25,906 nt of DNA, taken from an uncultured Oscillospiraceae bacterium. Lineage in GTDB: Bacteria; Bacillota; Clostridia; Oscillospirales; Oscillospiraceae. Made by a program: the position numbers and the translations under genes. How positions within the stretch are numbered: the stretch's first letter is position 1; every line of letters starts with the position of its first letter. The notes under the pieces are model-generated. The model searched no databases. It worked only from the letters and a program-made list of their open reading frames with translations, and was not told where the DNA came from. Below, one piece after another: positions 6,140 to 13,345 of this stretch. The DNA is taken from positions 1 through 25,906 of the forward strand of contig CAKSWA010000031.1 of assembly GCA_934511165.1 (NCBI GenBank). The letters are read 5' to 3'.

Positions 6140-6982
6140 TCAATCCTTCGGCGGGAAGGTGATCTGGACAATCCGCATTTTCATGCTGCCGTCGCCGACG
6201 CGGGAGAGGAAGCGGAAGAAGCCGCTCACCGACGGGTCTTTGAGATCGTTATACCCCAGCATATACCCGCGCGAGGAAACCTGAATACCGCCGCCCTAGG
6301 CGGATATCTCGGTCTTTGCGTCCTCCACGGAGAAATACGCGCCGACATCCTGAATTTTTGCCTGTCGGATCCACGTTTTGAGCATGAGCTTCACGGCCTT
6401 TTTCCCGGCGGCATCGAATACGAGCCGCCCGTCCGGGAACGCCTCCGCCATGGCGAGAACAAGTGCTTTCACCTGCGGCGTAAGGAAATAATAAAACACG
6501 CCCGCAGCAAAAAATACCGCGCCGCCGGAGGCATCGATCTTCGAAAACCACGACGTATCGTTCAGGTCACAGGGGATATTCTCCTCCCGCTCCCCTGCCG
6601 GAAGCAGCGCATCGCGCGCGGCGATCACGTCCGGGAAATCCAGATTATAGATTTTGCACGTGCCGTTATCGCAGTTGCGCCCCGTAGCGTCCAGCCCGCA
6701 GCCGAGATTCACGACCGCCGCGTTCGGGTGCGTTTTGAGATAATCGCGCACCTCCCAGGCGAGATCGTTCTGCCGCTTGGCGGCTTCGAGAAAGCCGAAG
6801 CGCTGCATGAGACTGCCGGACTTCTTTTCGAGCGCGGAAAAGTCGTAGTCCACCTGCTCGATGAGGCGGAGCGCCGTTTCATCATAAAAGAGGCGCGGAT
6901 ACAGCTCCGAGCACATTTTCCGGGCGTACGCCGGTATGACCAGCGTTTCCTGCACGCTGTTTTTTTCTATCGAATATTTCAT
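6140..6982 (-). pseudogene. SAM-dependent methyltransferase (LCM/TcmP-like) with in-frame amber codon
   Basis: The frame runs 228 codons from MKYSIEKNS to a TAG at 6298-6296, then continues open for 51 codons to TGA at 6140. The N-terminal part has the class I motif VVNLGCGLD (about 80-88) and acidic motif II NLDFPDV (103-109), as in the leucine carboxyl / TcmP-like O-methyltransferase family. The part after TAG (SSRGYMLGYNDLK, FFRFLSRVGDGS, MRIVQITFPP) looks like the proper C-terminus, giving about 280 residues as usual for the family. Homologues often carry Trp near this point, so TGG to TAG is the simplest explanation. Pyrrolysine or suppressor readthrough is possible but has no support here. 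The start at 6982 has GGGAGGA nine bases upstream. The substrate is unknown. Confidence 0.75.
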
Positions 6983-7027
6983 GGTTTCCTCCCGTTCGGC
7001 GGTTATCATTCGCTAACCTTCAGGCTT

Positions 7028-7058
7028 GGAAAATGCCGCCCGGCGGGCAGCATTTTCC
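7028..7058. other. Strong hairpin in the methyltransferase leader
   Basis: A 9-bp stem (GGAAAATGC with GCATTTTCC), a C-A mismatch, then an inner 4-bp GCCC/GGGC stem with a 3-base loop. It begins within about 10 bases of the expected start of the methyltransferase transcript. No U-run follows on the minus strand, so it is more likely a leader or mRNA-stability structure than a terminator for azlD. Confidence 0.45.
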
Positions 7059-7073
7059 TGTGTGATGTAAGTA

Positions 7074-7102
7074 AGTATATCGTGCCGGAAGGCAAAATAC
7101 AA
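7074..7102 (-). promoter_or_regulatory. Promoter of the methyltransferase gene
   Basis: Minus strand: TTGTAT (7102-7097), 17-bp spacer, TATACT (7079-7074). The gene can therefore be expressed separately from azlCD just upstream. Confidence 0.6.
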
Positions 7103-7129
7103 GGCATTTTGCGCACAATTTCCCGGAAA

Positions 7130-7441
7130 TCAGAGCAGGCCGAGCAGGAGCTCCGCGACGAACGCCACGCCGCAGCACGAGGCCGCCACCGTGATGAGCC
7201 CGCCGCCGCGCCAGGCGATGATAATGCCGGCCACGAGCGCCGCAACGCCCGCGATGGGCTGCTCCGTTGCCTGCACGATGGCAGGGAACGTCATCACAGC
7301 GAGCGTGACATACGGCACATAGTAGAGAAACGAGCGCAGAAACCGGCTGCGGATGGGCTTTCGGATGAGCGTGAGCGGCAGGACGCGGACGAGATAGGTA
7401 ACGGCCGCCGCCGTCAGGATGGAGAGGAGCGTTTTTGTCAT
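7130..7441 (-). CDS. azlD: AzlD-family small subunit of a branched-chain amino acid exporter
   Basis: A 103-residue protein with three to four hydrophobic segments. Its start, MTKTLLSILTAAAVTYLVRVLPL, and the later YYVPYVTLAVMTFPAI are typical of AzlD, which combines with AzlC to export branched-chain amino acids and analogues such as azaleucine. Its ATG overlaps the azlC stop as ATGA, which implies coupled synthesis of the two subunits. Length is normal for the family. No separate promoter is seen. Confidence 0.85.
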   Translation of the reverse strand: MTKTLLSILTAAAVTYLVRVLPLTLIRKPIRSRFLRSFLYYVPYVTLAVMTFPAIVQATEQPIAGVAALVAGIIIAWRGGGLITVAASCCGVAFVAELLLGLL

Positions 7442-8172
7442 GTCGCCGCCTCCTCTTCCGCCGGGCGCGGGAACAAAACCGCCGCGAGCGCCGAGATGGC
7501 CACCGTGAGGAGGATCGTCCGGTTGCCGGAAGAAAGCTCCCGGAGCACCGGCAGAAACGCGAACGCCGCGCTTGCGGCAAACGCTGCCAGAACGCAGCCG
7601 AGCACCACGCGGTTTTCCTTCGCCGGGGGAACGATGATGGCGAGGAACATGCCGTAAAGCGCCACGCTCAGCGCGCTTACGATGCGCGCCGGGAGGAGAT
7701 TGCCCAGGAAGATGCCGAGCGCCGTGCCCGCCGCCCACATCGGGATGGAGGCGGTCATCGCGCCATAGAAATACCGCGGCTCCACGCAGCCCGGCCGGGC
7801 GATCGTGATGCCGAAGAGCTCATCGGTCACATCAAAGCCGATGAAAAAGCGGTGGTAGAACGGCATATCGGAGCTCATTCGCTGGCTGAGCGCACAGCTC
7901 ATGAGAAGATAGCGCGCGTTGATGATGAGCGTTGCGAGCGCGATCTCCACGCAGGCAGCGCCGCTGCCGATGAGCGTGAAGAGGGCGTACTCGCCCGCCG
8001 AGGCGTTGCAGAGAAGGCTGGAGAGCAGCCCCTGCGCTACGGTGAGCCCGGCGTTGCGCGCAGCGATGCCGAGAGAGAACGACACGGCAAAATAGCCGAG
8101 ACCGATGGGAAAGCCGTCGCGCAGGCCTTCGAAATAGGCGCTGCGGCGGCTGTTGGGATGCGTTTGATTCAT
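7438..8172 (-). CDS. azlC: AzlC-family branched-chain amino acid exporter, large subunit
   Basis: A 244-residue polytopic membrane protein. GLRDGFPIGLGYFAVSFSLGIAA near the N-terminus, then NASAGEYA and the TLIINARYLLMSCALSQR region, are hallmark stretches of the AzlC/YgaZ family. It forms an exporter with the downstream AzlD. Start 8172 was chosen over 8223 because the longer form adds an unconserved 17-residue head and the MNQTHPNSRRSAYFEGLRDG start is the usual form; the ribosome site (GAAAGAAG) is weak. A possible promoter (TTGCCA-17-TACAAG) lies within 8210-8250 but is poor. No Lrp- or AzlB-type regulator is adjacent. Confidence 0.85.
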   Translation of the reverse strand: MNQTHPNSRRSAYFEGLRDGFPIGLGYFAVSFSLGIAARNAGLTVAQGLLSSLLCNASAGEYALFTLIGSGAACVEIALATLIINARYLLMSCALSQRMSSDMPFYHRFFIGFDVTDELFGITIARPGCVEPRYFYGAMTASIPMWAAGTALGIFLGNLLPARIVSALSVALYGMFLAIIVPPAKENRVVLGCVLAAFAASAAFAFLPVLRELSSGNRTILLTVAISALAAVLFPRPAEEEAAT

Positions 8173-8277
8173 GGCGGCTTCTTTCTTATAGTAATGGGGG
8201 TACGAAGAAAACTTGTACCACATTTGTCCCGCGCTGGCAAGGGCTTTTCGGAAAGAAGCAAAGAAAACCGGTTTTTC

Positions 8278-8811
8278 TTATTTGTCCCGATCCCGGAGAC
8301 ACCGGTAGCAGAAAAGGAACCGGGCAAAGAGATAGATATACAGCCCCACAATAATACCGAGCATCACGGCAAGAACGCCTTCCCCCTGCGCGATGGACCG
8401 AAGAAGTCCCGGCAGCATCACACAGAGGAAAATCACCAGAAGCGGCAGCATTCTTCCCCGCCCGACCCGCTCGAACATCTGAAGACGCGAGGCATCGTCG
8501 CAGAATATTTCCTCCGCGCCGTCGGTCTGCGAGGCGCTTTTACGGAAATAGCTGTAGCCCATGTAGTCCTGCAAATACTCCCAGCCGCAGTCGGCAAAGA
8601 GCTGCACATATTCTTCCTTGTGCTCCACCCCGTCCGCGTTATAGTCGAGCTGGTAGATCACGTCCTCCGGTTCGCACTTTACAAAATGATAGAAGCAGAG
8701 CGCCGTCAGCCGGACGAATTTCCAGCCCTGCCGGTGCATCTCTCGCAGATAGTCCTGCTCTTTTTCCCAGTCTACCACACTGAAGAACTTTACGGTCGTT
8801 TTCGTTTCCAT
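8278..8811 (-). CDS. DUF2812 domain membrane protein, PadR partner
   Basis: A 177-residue protein. Residues 1-110 form the DUF2812 region: KFFSVVDWEKEQDYLREMHRQGWKF at the start, then a GWEYLQDYMGYSYFRK stretch near 86-101. Two hydrophobic segments follow at about 131-146 and 153-174, ending in a basic tail. DUF2812 genes are commonly found directly after PadR-type regulators in Firmicutes; their function is unknown. The ATG directly abuts the padR stop (TAAATG), so the pair is one transcript. The cytoplasmic domain with a two-helix anchor suggests an envelope-linked role, but this is inference. Confidence 0.8.
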   Translation of the reverse strand: METKTTVKFFSVVDWEKEQDYLREMHRQGWKFVRLTALCFYHFVKCEPEDVIYQLDYNADGVEHKEEYVQLFADCGWEYLQDYMGYSYFRKSASQTDGAEEIFCDDASRLQMFERVGRGRMLPLLVIFLCVMLPGLLRSIAQGEGVLAVMLGIIVGLYIYLFARFLFCYRCLRDRDK

Positions 8812-9126
8812 TTACTTTCCCTCCTGCGCGATGCGGTACAGCCGCTCGATGCGCGCGATCTCCGTTTGCAGCACTTCCCGTCCCAAATCGGTGATCTCAT
8901 AGATTTTTCGCTTTTCTTCCTCGCGGACAAAGCGGATCAGAGTGTCCTTTTCCATTTTGGATAAACTCCCGTACATCGTGCCGGGCGCGAGCCTGATGGC
9001 CCCGTCCGTCAGCCGTTCGACCGTCTGCACGATGCCGTATCCGTGGTTCGGCGTTTTGAGACACAGCAGAATATAAAACGCCGTTTCCGTCATCGGTACA
9101 TACACCTTTCGGATGTGCGCGTCCAT
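8812..9126 (-). CDS. PadR-family transcriptional regulator
   Basis: A 104-residue winged-helix protein: TETAFYILLCLKTPNHGYGIVQ (13-34), LAPGTMYGSLSKMEK (46-60) as recognition region, and EEKRKIYEITDLGREVL (70-86) as the wing. This is the short PadR form with one C-terminal dimerisation helix. AGGAGG precedes the ATG. PadR proteins usually repress their own operon, and the promoter upstream carries a perfect inverted repeat. It is co-transcribed with the DUF2812 gene. Confidence 0.88.
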   Translation of the reverse strand: MDAHIRKVYVPMTETAFYILLCLKTPNHGYGIVQTVERLTDGAIRLAPGTMYGSLSKMEKDTLIRFVREEEKRKIYEITDLGREVLQTEIARIERLYRIAQEGK

Positions 9127-9155
9127 ATGACCGCCCTCCTTTTTTCATTTCGCGC

Positions 9156-9169
9156 TGCGATGTATCGCA
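9156..9169. promoter_or_regulatory. Secondary palindrome in the padR leader
   Basis: TGCGATGTATCGCA, a perfect 14-bp palindrome downstream of the padR promoter. It shares the CGATNTAT-like core with the larger operator at 9181-9203, so it may be a second PadR site. Confidence 0.45.
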
Positions 9170-9180
9170 CCGCGATGCAT

Positions 9181-9209
9181 AATATATCGTACTGCGATAT
9201 ATTTGTCAA
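9181..9209 (-). promoter_or_regulatory. padR promoter with embedded operator
   Basis: Minus strand: TTGACA (9209-9204), 17-bp spacer, TATATT (9186-9181). Bases 9181-9203 form a perfect inverted repeat with 9-bp arms, AATATATCG-N5-CGATATATT, covering the -10 and the whole spacer. PadR binding is inferred from position. Confidence 0.75.
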
Positions 9210-9213
9210 GCAC

Positions 9214-9242
9214 TTTTTCTGCCTTGACAAAGCGCGTATAAT
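9214..9242 (+). promoter_or_regulatory. Possible promoter of the EamA transporter
   Basis: A consensus TATAAT at 9237-9242 lies 25 bases before AGGAG. Its -35 (TTTTTC, 9214-9219, 17-bp spacer) is poor; the TTGACA at 9224 is too close to pair with it. Confidence 0.35.
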
Positions 9243-9275
9243 ATTTGCAGGTAGAAAGAAACAGGAGTGAAGTCA

Positions 9276-10172
9276 TTGAACAAGTCCCGGCAAAAGAGCG
9301 AGCGCACGCTCGGCATTCTCTGTATTTTGGGCGCAGCATTCTGTTTTTCCCTGATGTCGGTTTTCGTCCGGCTCGCCGGAGACGTTCCCACGATGCAGAA
9401 GATTTTCTTCCGCAATCTGGTGGCGGCGCTCGCCGCCTTTGCCATTCTCGCGCGTGAGGGGGGCGGCTTTCGCATCCGCAAGGGCTGTCTCGGCGGGCAT
9501 CTCGCGCGCAGCATCACCGGCATGCTGGGCATGGTTGCGAACTTCTGGGCCATCGACCATATCGGCATTGCCGACGCCAACATGCTCAACAAGCTCTCGC
9601 CGTTTTTCGCCATCATCCTTTCCATATTCATTCTGCGTGAGTACCCGAAAAAGGTGGATATTCTCAGCGTTCTGGCCGCATTTACCGGCGCGGTGTTTGT
9701 TGTCCGCCCCACGGCGGGCATAGCGAGCCTCCCGGCGCTCGCCGGCGTGCTCGGTGGTCTCGGCGCGGGCACGGCATACACGTTCGTGCGATATCTCAGC
9801 CAGAAGGGAGAACGCGGGCCGGAGATCGTGATGTTTTTCTCCACCTTCACCTGCGTCTGCTCCATCCCGTTCTTCGCCTTCAACTTCCAGCCGATGAGCG
9901 CCCGGCAATGGATTTTCCTGCTGCTGGCCGGCTGCGCCGCGGCCGGAGGACAGCTCACCATCACCGCCGCTTACCGCCACGCCCCGGCGAAGGAGATCTC
10001 CGTGTTCGACTATTCGCAGATCCTCTACGCCGCGCTCTGGGGCTTCTTCCTCTTCGGCGAGGTGCCGGACGCGCTGAGCATCGCCGGCTACGTTATCATC
10101 ATCGGCGCGGCGGTATTTCGCTGCATCTTCAATCTGCGTGCCGATAAAAAGGCTGCCGCAGAGAATAATTGA
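9276..10172 (+). CDS. EamA/DMT-superfamily transporter
   Basis: A 298-residue inner-membrane protein of the drug/metabolite transporter superfamily, with two EamA repeats of about five helices each. The first runs roughly 10-135 and the second 150-285. GILCILGAAFCFSLMSVFVRLAGD at the N-terminus and LAGCAAAGGQLTITAAYRHAPA with the VFDYSQILYAALWGFFLFGEVPD stretch in the second repeat are characteristic. Such carriers export or import small metabolites; the substrate is not predictable. TTG at 9276 is preferred as start because AGGAG (9263-9267) is eight bases upstream; a GTG at 9267 would overlap that site. It is divergent from padR and followed by its own terminator. Confidence 0.82.
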   Translation: MNKSRQKSERTLGILCILGAAFCFSLMSVFVRLAGDVPTMQKIFFRNLVAALAAFAILAREGGGFRIRKGCLGGHLARSITGMLGMVANFWAIDHIGIADANMLNKLSPFFAIILSIFILREYPKKVDILSVLAAFTGAVFVVRPTAGIASLPALAGVLGGLGAGTAYTFVRYLSQKGERGPEIVMFFSTFTCVCSIPFFAFNFQPMSARQWIFLLLAGCAAAGGQLTITAAYRHAPAKEISVFDYSQILYAALWGFFLFGEVPDALSIAGYVIIIGAAVFRCIFNLRADKKAAAENN

Positions 10173-10182
10173 TCCGATTAAA

Positions 10183-10218
10183 GGAGAGCGCATCGCGCCG
10201 ATGGGCTCTCCTGTTTTT
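10183..10218 (+). terminator. Terminator of the EamA gene
   Basis: A 7-bp stem GGAGAGC/GCTCTCC, a G-G mismatch, then an inner 5-bp CATCG/CGATG stem with a 3-base loop, followed by TGTTTTT. Confidence 0.8.
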
Positions 10219-10252
10219 CGGAATGTTTTTATCGTTTTTCGATAATTTTATA

Positions 10253-10281
10253 TTGACTTTCGGATTCCGCTATGGTATTCT
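10253..10281 (+). promoter_or_regulatory. Promoter of the DUF2975-XRE-DUF4173-trmO operon
   Basis: TTGACT (10253-10258), 17-bp spacer, TATTCT (10276-10281). It sits 20 bp before the first ATG, so the leader is very short. Confidence 0.7.
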
Positions 10282-10301
10282 CGGCGCATGGAGGCGAATG
10301 T

Positions 10302-10763
10302 ATGAAACAAAACCTTACCTCGCCGGGCATCGCCCGGTTCACAAAAGTCCTTCTGGATATTCTCTTTTACGCCGGGATCGCCGTGACGGTATCGTTGCCG
10401 TGGACAATGCGCTGGGCAGCGCGCTTTTACCCCTCGTTTGCCGAGCGGCTCACGCTGCACACGGTGCTTTTCTTCCTCGCCGGGGTGTGCGCGGTGCTGA
10501 TCCTCTTCGAGCTGCGGCGGATGATGCAAACCGTTGTCTCCGGCGACTGCTTTGTGCGCCGGAACGTTTCAAGTCTGTGCCGCATGGCGTACTATGCCTT
10601 CGCCATCGCCGCGCTCATGGCGGTGCGGCTCGTCGTCCTCTTCACGCCGGGGATGCTCGCCATTGTGTGCGTATTTCTGCTGGCAGGGCTCTTCTCGCTT
10701 GTGCTCGCGCAGGTGTTCGACCGCGCCGTGAGCTACAAGCAGGACAACGATCTCACGATCTGA
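10302..10763 (+). CDS. DUF2975 membrane protein
   Basis: A 153-residue protein with four hydrophobic segments at about 12-34, 50-70, 92-112 and 115-137. The VLFELRRMMQTVVSGDCFVRRNVSSLCRMAYY-type loop between the second and third helices is the typical DUF2975 signature. The family, which includes B. subtilis YoaS, is regularly encoded just before a small XRE regulator, as here. Function unknown; the helix-turn-helix partner suggests membrane-linked regulation. GGAGG lies eight bases before ATG 10302; a longer frame from 10272 would begin on top of the -10 element and is unlikely. Confidence 0.78.
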   Translation: MKQNLTSPGIARFTKVLLDILFYAGIAVTVSLPWTMRWAARFYPSFAERLTLHTVLFFLAGVCAVLILFELRRMMQTVVSGDCFVRRNVSSLCRMAYYAFAIAALMAVRLVVLFTPGMLAIVCVFLLAGLFSLVLAQVFDRAVSYKQDNDLTI

Positions 10764-10772
10764 GGTAGCGGT

Positions 10773-10997
10773 ATGATCGTAGTGAATCTTGATGTCATGA
10801 TGGCAAAACGGAAAATCGGGCTGGGTGAGCTCGCCGAGAAGGTTGACATAACCATGGCAAATCTTTCCGTTTTGAAGAACAACAAAGCCCGCGCCGTACG
10901 CTTTTCCACGCTGGACGCGCTCTGCCGGGCGCTCGACTGTCAGCCGGGCGACATTCTCGCCTGGGAGCCGGACAAGGAGGAAGATCATGCGTTCTGA
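10773..10997 (+). CDS. Small XRE/Cro-type helix-turn-helix regulator (YozG-like)
   Basis: A 74-residue protein made of little more than one Cro/C1-type HTH domain: LDVMMAKRKIGLGELAEKV (6-24), a recognition helix around TMANLSVLKNNK (27-38), and STLDALCRALDCQPGDIL (45-62). The C-P/Q-P-G-D-I-L ending is standard for the YozG-like group that accompanies DUF2975 proteins. It lies nine bases after the DUF2975 stop, with a GAGGTAG ribosome site, and its last 11 bases overlap the next gene. It may regulate this operon; the target is not visible. Confidence 0.82.
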   Translation: MIVVNLDVMMAKRKIGLGELAEKVDITMANLSVLKNNKARAVRFSTLDALCRALDCQPGDILAWEPDKEEDHAF

Positions 10998-12510
10998 ATC
11001 GGTATGGTACGGCGCGCCGCCCCCGGCGGAGGCAGCGCCCGCGCCGGAGGGGCCACACGAAGATGCGCGCCATCTCTGTCTGCGCGAGAATGCCCGCTAT
11101 TTTCTGCCGCTCTCGCTCGCGCTGGGCGCGGTGTTCGCGCTCCTTTTCGTGAATGCCTACGCGCTCGGGCTCAACGCGGCGCTGCTCGCCGCGGCGATGG
11201 CCGCCGCGACGGTGCTCGCGCTCGGAAAGCTCGGTCTGCGGGAGAAGAAGCGCGATATTTTCTGGTCGGTCTCCCTTGTGCTGCTCGGCCTGTCCATCGC
11301 GTGGACCGCAAATGCCATGACACAGGATGTGAGCTTTCTCGGCATGTTTCTCACCGAGCTTCTCTGGCTGATGAACGCCTTTGCCGACATTCTCTCCTGG
11401 CGGTTCGGGCGCGTTGTTTCCAGCGGTTTCCGCCTTGTCGGGCGGATCATCGCGCACCTGGGAGAGCCGTTCCGCCATCTGGCGGCGCTGCGCCGCGGCG
11501 GCGGGAAAAACGCGCGGGGCGTCCTGCTCGGCATAGTGATTGCCGTGCCGCTCGTATGGATCGTCGTTTCGCTGCTCGCAAGCGCAGACGCTGCGTTTGG
11601 AGCGCTCGTCGAGCGCATGTTCGGCGGCTGGGGCGTTTCCAAAACCGTTCGGACGGTGATCCGCGCTGTTTTCTATACGCTGATCCCCGCCCTGGTCTTC
11701 TACAGCGCGCTCGCCGCGCAGACCGAGCGCAGCGATTTTCCGTCGAAGGAAAAGCGCCGTGCAAGCGCCGTCGTCGCCGTGACGTTCACCGGCGCTCTCG
11801 CGATCGTTTATGCCGTGTTCTGCGGCATTCAGATCGCCGTTTTGTTCGCCGGGGACGTTTCGGCGCTGCCGGAGGGCATGACGTATGCCGAGTACGCCCG
11901 CGAGGGCTTCTTCCAGCTGCTGCTCGTGAGCGGCATCAATGTGGTGCTCATCATCACGGCACAGCGCCGGTTCGTGACGAGCCGCGCGCTGCGGGCGCTG
12001 CTCGTATTTCTCACGGCGTGCACGTATCTCATGGAGGCATCGAGCGCGATGCGCATGATGCTCTACGTGAATGCCTACGGGCTCACCTATCTCCGGCTGC
12101 TCGTGCTGTGGTTCCTCGCGCTGCTCGCGCTGATCCTCGGCGCGGCAGTATACACGGTGTTCCACGAGGATTTCCGGCTGTTCCGGTTTACGCTCATCGC
12201 GTGCATGGCGCTCTGGCTCGTGTTCGCCTTCGCGCGGCCGGACGCGATCTCCGCACGGTACAATCTCGCAAAGCGCGGTCTCGACGATACGACGGAAGCG
12301 CAGATCGTCTACGAAAGCTCCAGCGACTCTATCGGCGCGCTGCGCCCTTACTTTGCCGGCATCGAAGCGCGCGGCAAGGAGTCGTCCACGTACCTGAATC
12401 TCACGATTTCCGTAATCCGGGACTATTCCGAGCGCGGCGCGCGCAGCTTCAATTTCTCCGCATGGGAGGCCATGCGGACGGCGGAGGACTTTATTGATGC
12501 ATACAACTGA
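10987..12510 (+). CDS. DUF4153/DUF4173 polytopic membrane protein
   Basis: A 507-residue protein with about 11-12 membrane segments between residues 35 and 420. After a proline- and alanine-rich cytoplasmic head, the region from about 55 to 260 fits DUF4153-like proteins. LPEGMTYAEYAREGFFQLL (about 293-311), followed by LTYLRLLVLWFL, fits the DUF4173 signature. A soluble C-terminal region of roughly 85 residues (Ser/Tyr-rich) ends the protein. The function of the family is unknown. AAGGAGG lies inside the preceding XRE gene, and the ATG overlaps that gene's end by 11 bases, so it is clearly in the same operon. Long reading frames on the opposite strand here are GC-rich shadows. Confidence 0.75.
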   Translation: MRSESVWYGAPPPAEAAPAPEGPHEDARHLCLRENARYFLPLSLALGAVFALLFVNAYALGLNAALLAAAMAAATVLALGKLGLREKKRDIFWSVSLVLLGLSIAWTANAMTQDVSFLGMFLTELLWLMNAFADILSWRFGRVVSSGFRLVGRIIAHLGEPFRHLAALRRGGGKNARGVLLGIVIAVPLVWIVVSLLASADAAFGALVERMFGGWGVSKTVRTVIRAVFYTLIPALVFYSALAAQTERSDFPSKEKRRASAVVAVTFTGALAIVYAVFCGIQIAVLFAGDVSALPEGMTYAEYAREGFFQLLLVSGINVVLIITAQRRFVTSRALRALLVFLTACTYLMEASSAMRMMLYVNAYGLTYLRLLVLWFLALLALILGAAVYTVFHEDFRLFRFTLIACMALWLVFAFARPDAISARYNLAKRGLDDTTEAQIVYESSSDSIGALRPYFAGIEARGKESSTYLNLTISVIRDYSERGARSFNFSAWEAMRTAEDFIDAYN

Positions 12511-13198
12511 CGGCATTCTCATGCACCCCGTGGCGCACATCCGCTCCGATTTTCCAACGAAATTCGGCATTCCCAAGCAGAGCGGGCTTTCCCGCTCGCT
12601 CGAAGCGCGGGTGGTGTTCTGCCCGGAATACCGCAGCGCGGACGCCGTGCGCGGGCTGGAGGAGTTCTCCCACATCTGGCTGCTCTGGCAGTTTTCTGCC
12701 GCCGTGCGCGAGGGGGAGACATTCTCCCCCACCGTGCGCCCGCCACGGCTCGGCGGCAACAGGCGCGTCGGCGTGTTTGCGAGCCGCAGCCCCTTCCGGC
12801 CAAACCACATCGGTCTCTCGTGCGTAAAGCTCGAACGCATCGAACAAACGAGCGAAGGCCCCGTTCTCGTCGTGCGCGGCGCCGATCTCATGGACGGCAC
12901 GCCCATTCTCGACGTGAAGCCCTATCTCCCCTACGCCGACAGCCGCCCGGACGCGACCGGCGGATTTACCGACGCTGTTTCCGCGCGGGTACTCCGCGCC
13001 GAAGTACCGGAGGAGCTGCTCCGGCGCGTGCCGGAGGAGAAACGCGAACCGCTGCGCGAGGTTTTGGAGCAGGATCCGCGCCCATCGTATCAGGATGACC
13101 CGGAGCGCGTTTACGGCTTCGGCTTTGCCGGGATGGAAGTGCGCTTCCGCGCCTCCGACGGCGTCTTGACTGTGCTGGATATTCAAAAGGAAAAGTAA
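12497..13198 (+). CDS. trmO: tRNA (N6-threonylcarbamoyladenosine(37)-N6)-methyltransferase TrmO
   Basis: A 233-residue protein of the TrmO (TsaA/YaeB/VirR) family, which uses S-adenosylmethionine to convert t6A37 to m6t6A37 in threonine tRNAs. The family motif GVFASRSPFRPNHIGLS is at 92-108, preceded by PPRLGGNRRV; DLMDGTPILDVKPYLPYAD follows. Residues after 150 form the extra C-terminal domain seen in bacterial TrmO. ATG 12497 is chosen (a TTG lies just before it) with GGAGG nine bases upstream, and it overlaps the DUF4173 gene by 14 bases, so translation is coupled. A functional link to the upstream membrane protein is not obvious. Confidence 0.88.
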   Translation: MHTTDGILMHPVAHIRSDFPTKFGIPKQSGLSRSLEARVVFCPEYRSADAVRGLEEFSHIWLLWQFSAAVREGETFSPTVRPPRLGGNRRVGVFASRSPFRPNHIGLSCVKLERIEQTSEGPVLVVRGADLMDGTPILDVKPYLPYADSRPDATGGFTDAVSARVLRAEVPEELLRRVPEEKREPLREVLEQDPRPSYQDDPERVYGFGFAGMEVRFRASDGVLTVLDIQKEK

Positions 13199-13204
13199 AT
13201 TTTG

Positions 13205-13233
13205 CCGCGGGCGGAAGTATTTTCCGCCCGCGG
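13205..13233 (+). terminator. Terminator after trmO
   Basis: A perfect 12-bp GC-rich stem (13205-13216 with 13222-13233) and 5-base loop, seven bases after the stop, with a short TTTCCTGT tail. Confidence 0.75.
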
Positions 13234-13284
13234 TTTCCTGTATATTAGTTTACCATAATTTTTTATCGTTAACTCAAATGATGC

Positions 13285-13313
13285 TTGCGCGGCCATGCTT
13301 TCTTGGGTATAAT
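13285..13313 (+). promoter_or_regulatory. Promoter of the glycosidase/surface-protein pair
   Basis: TTGCGC (13285-13290), 17-bp spacer, perfect TATAAT (13308-13313); the ribosome site AAAGGAG follows at about 13333. Confidence 0.65.
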
Positions 13314-13345
13314 AAAAATAGATTTGTGTGCAAAAGGAGAAATCT

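Noticed and set aside
6296..6298. Pyrrolysine codon in the methyltransferase
   Set aside because: Known Pyl proteins are methylamine methyltransferases of another fold, no pyl genes are visible, and no readthrough element is seen. Nonsense mutation is simpler.
7435..8964. 509-codon plus-strand frame across azlC, DUF2812 and padR
   Set aside because: It is antisense to three recognisable genes and rich in Arg, His and Glu; no ribosome site.
11004..12497. 497-codon plus-strand frame overlapping the DUF4173 gene
   Set aside because: Out-of-frame shadow, very Arg/Ala-rich, with no conserved motif; the other frame has membrane helices and the family signature.
10795..12906. 703-codon open frame on the minus strand
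   Set aside because: It lies opposite the DUF4173 and trmO genes, which have ribosome sites, overlaps and family motifs. Its Arg/His/Glu-rich composition is what GC-rich antisense frames give.
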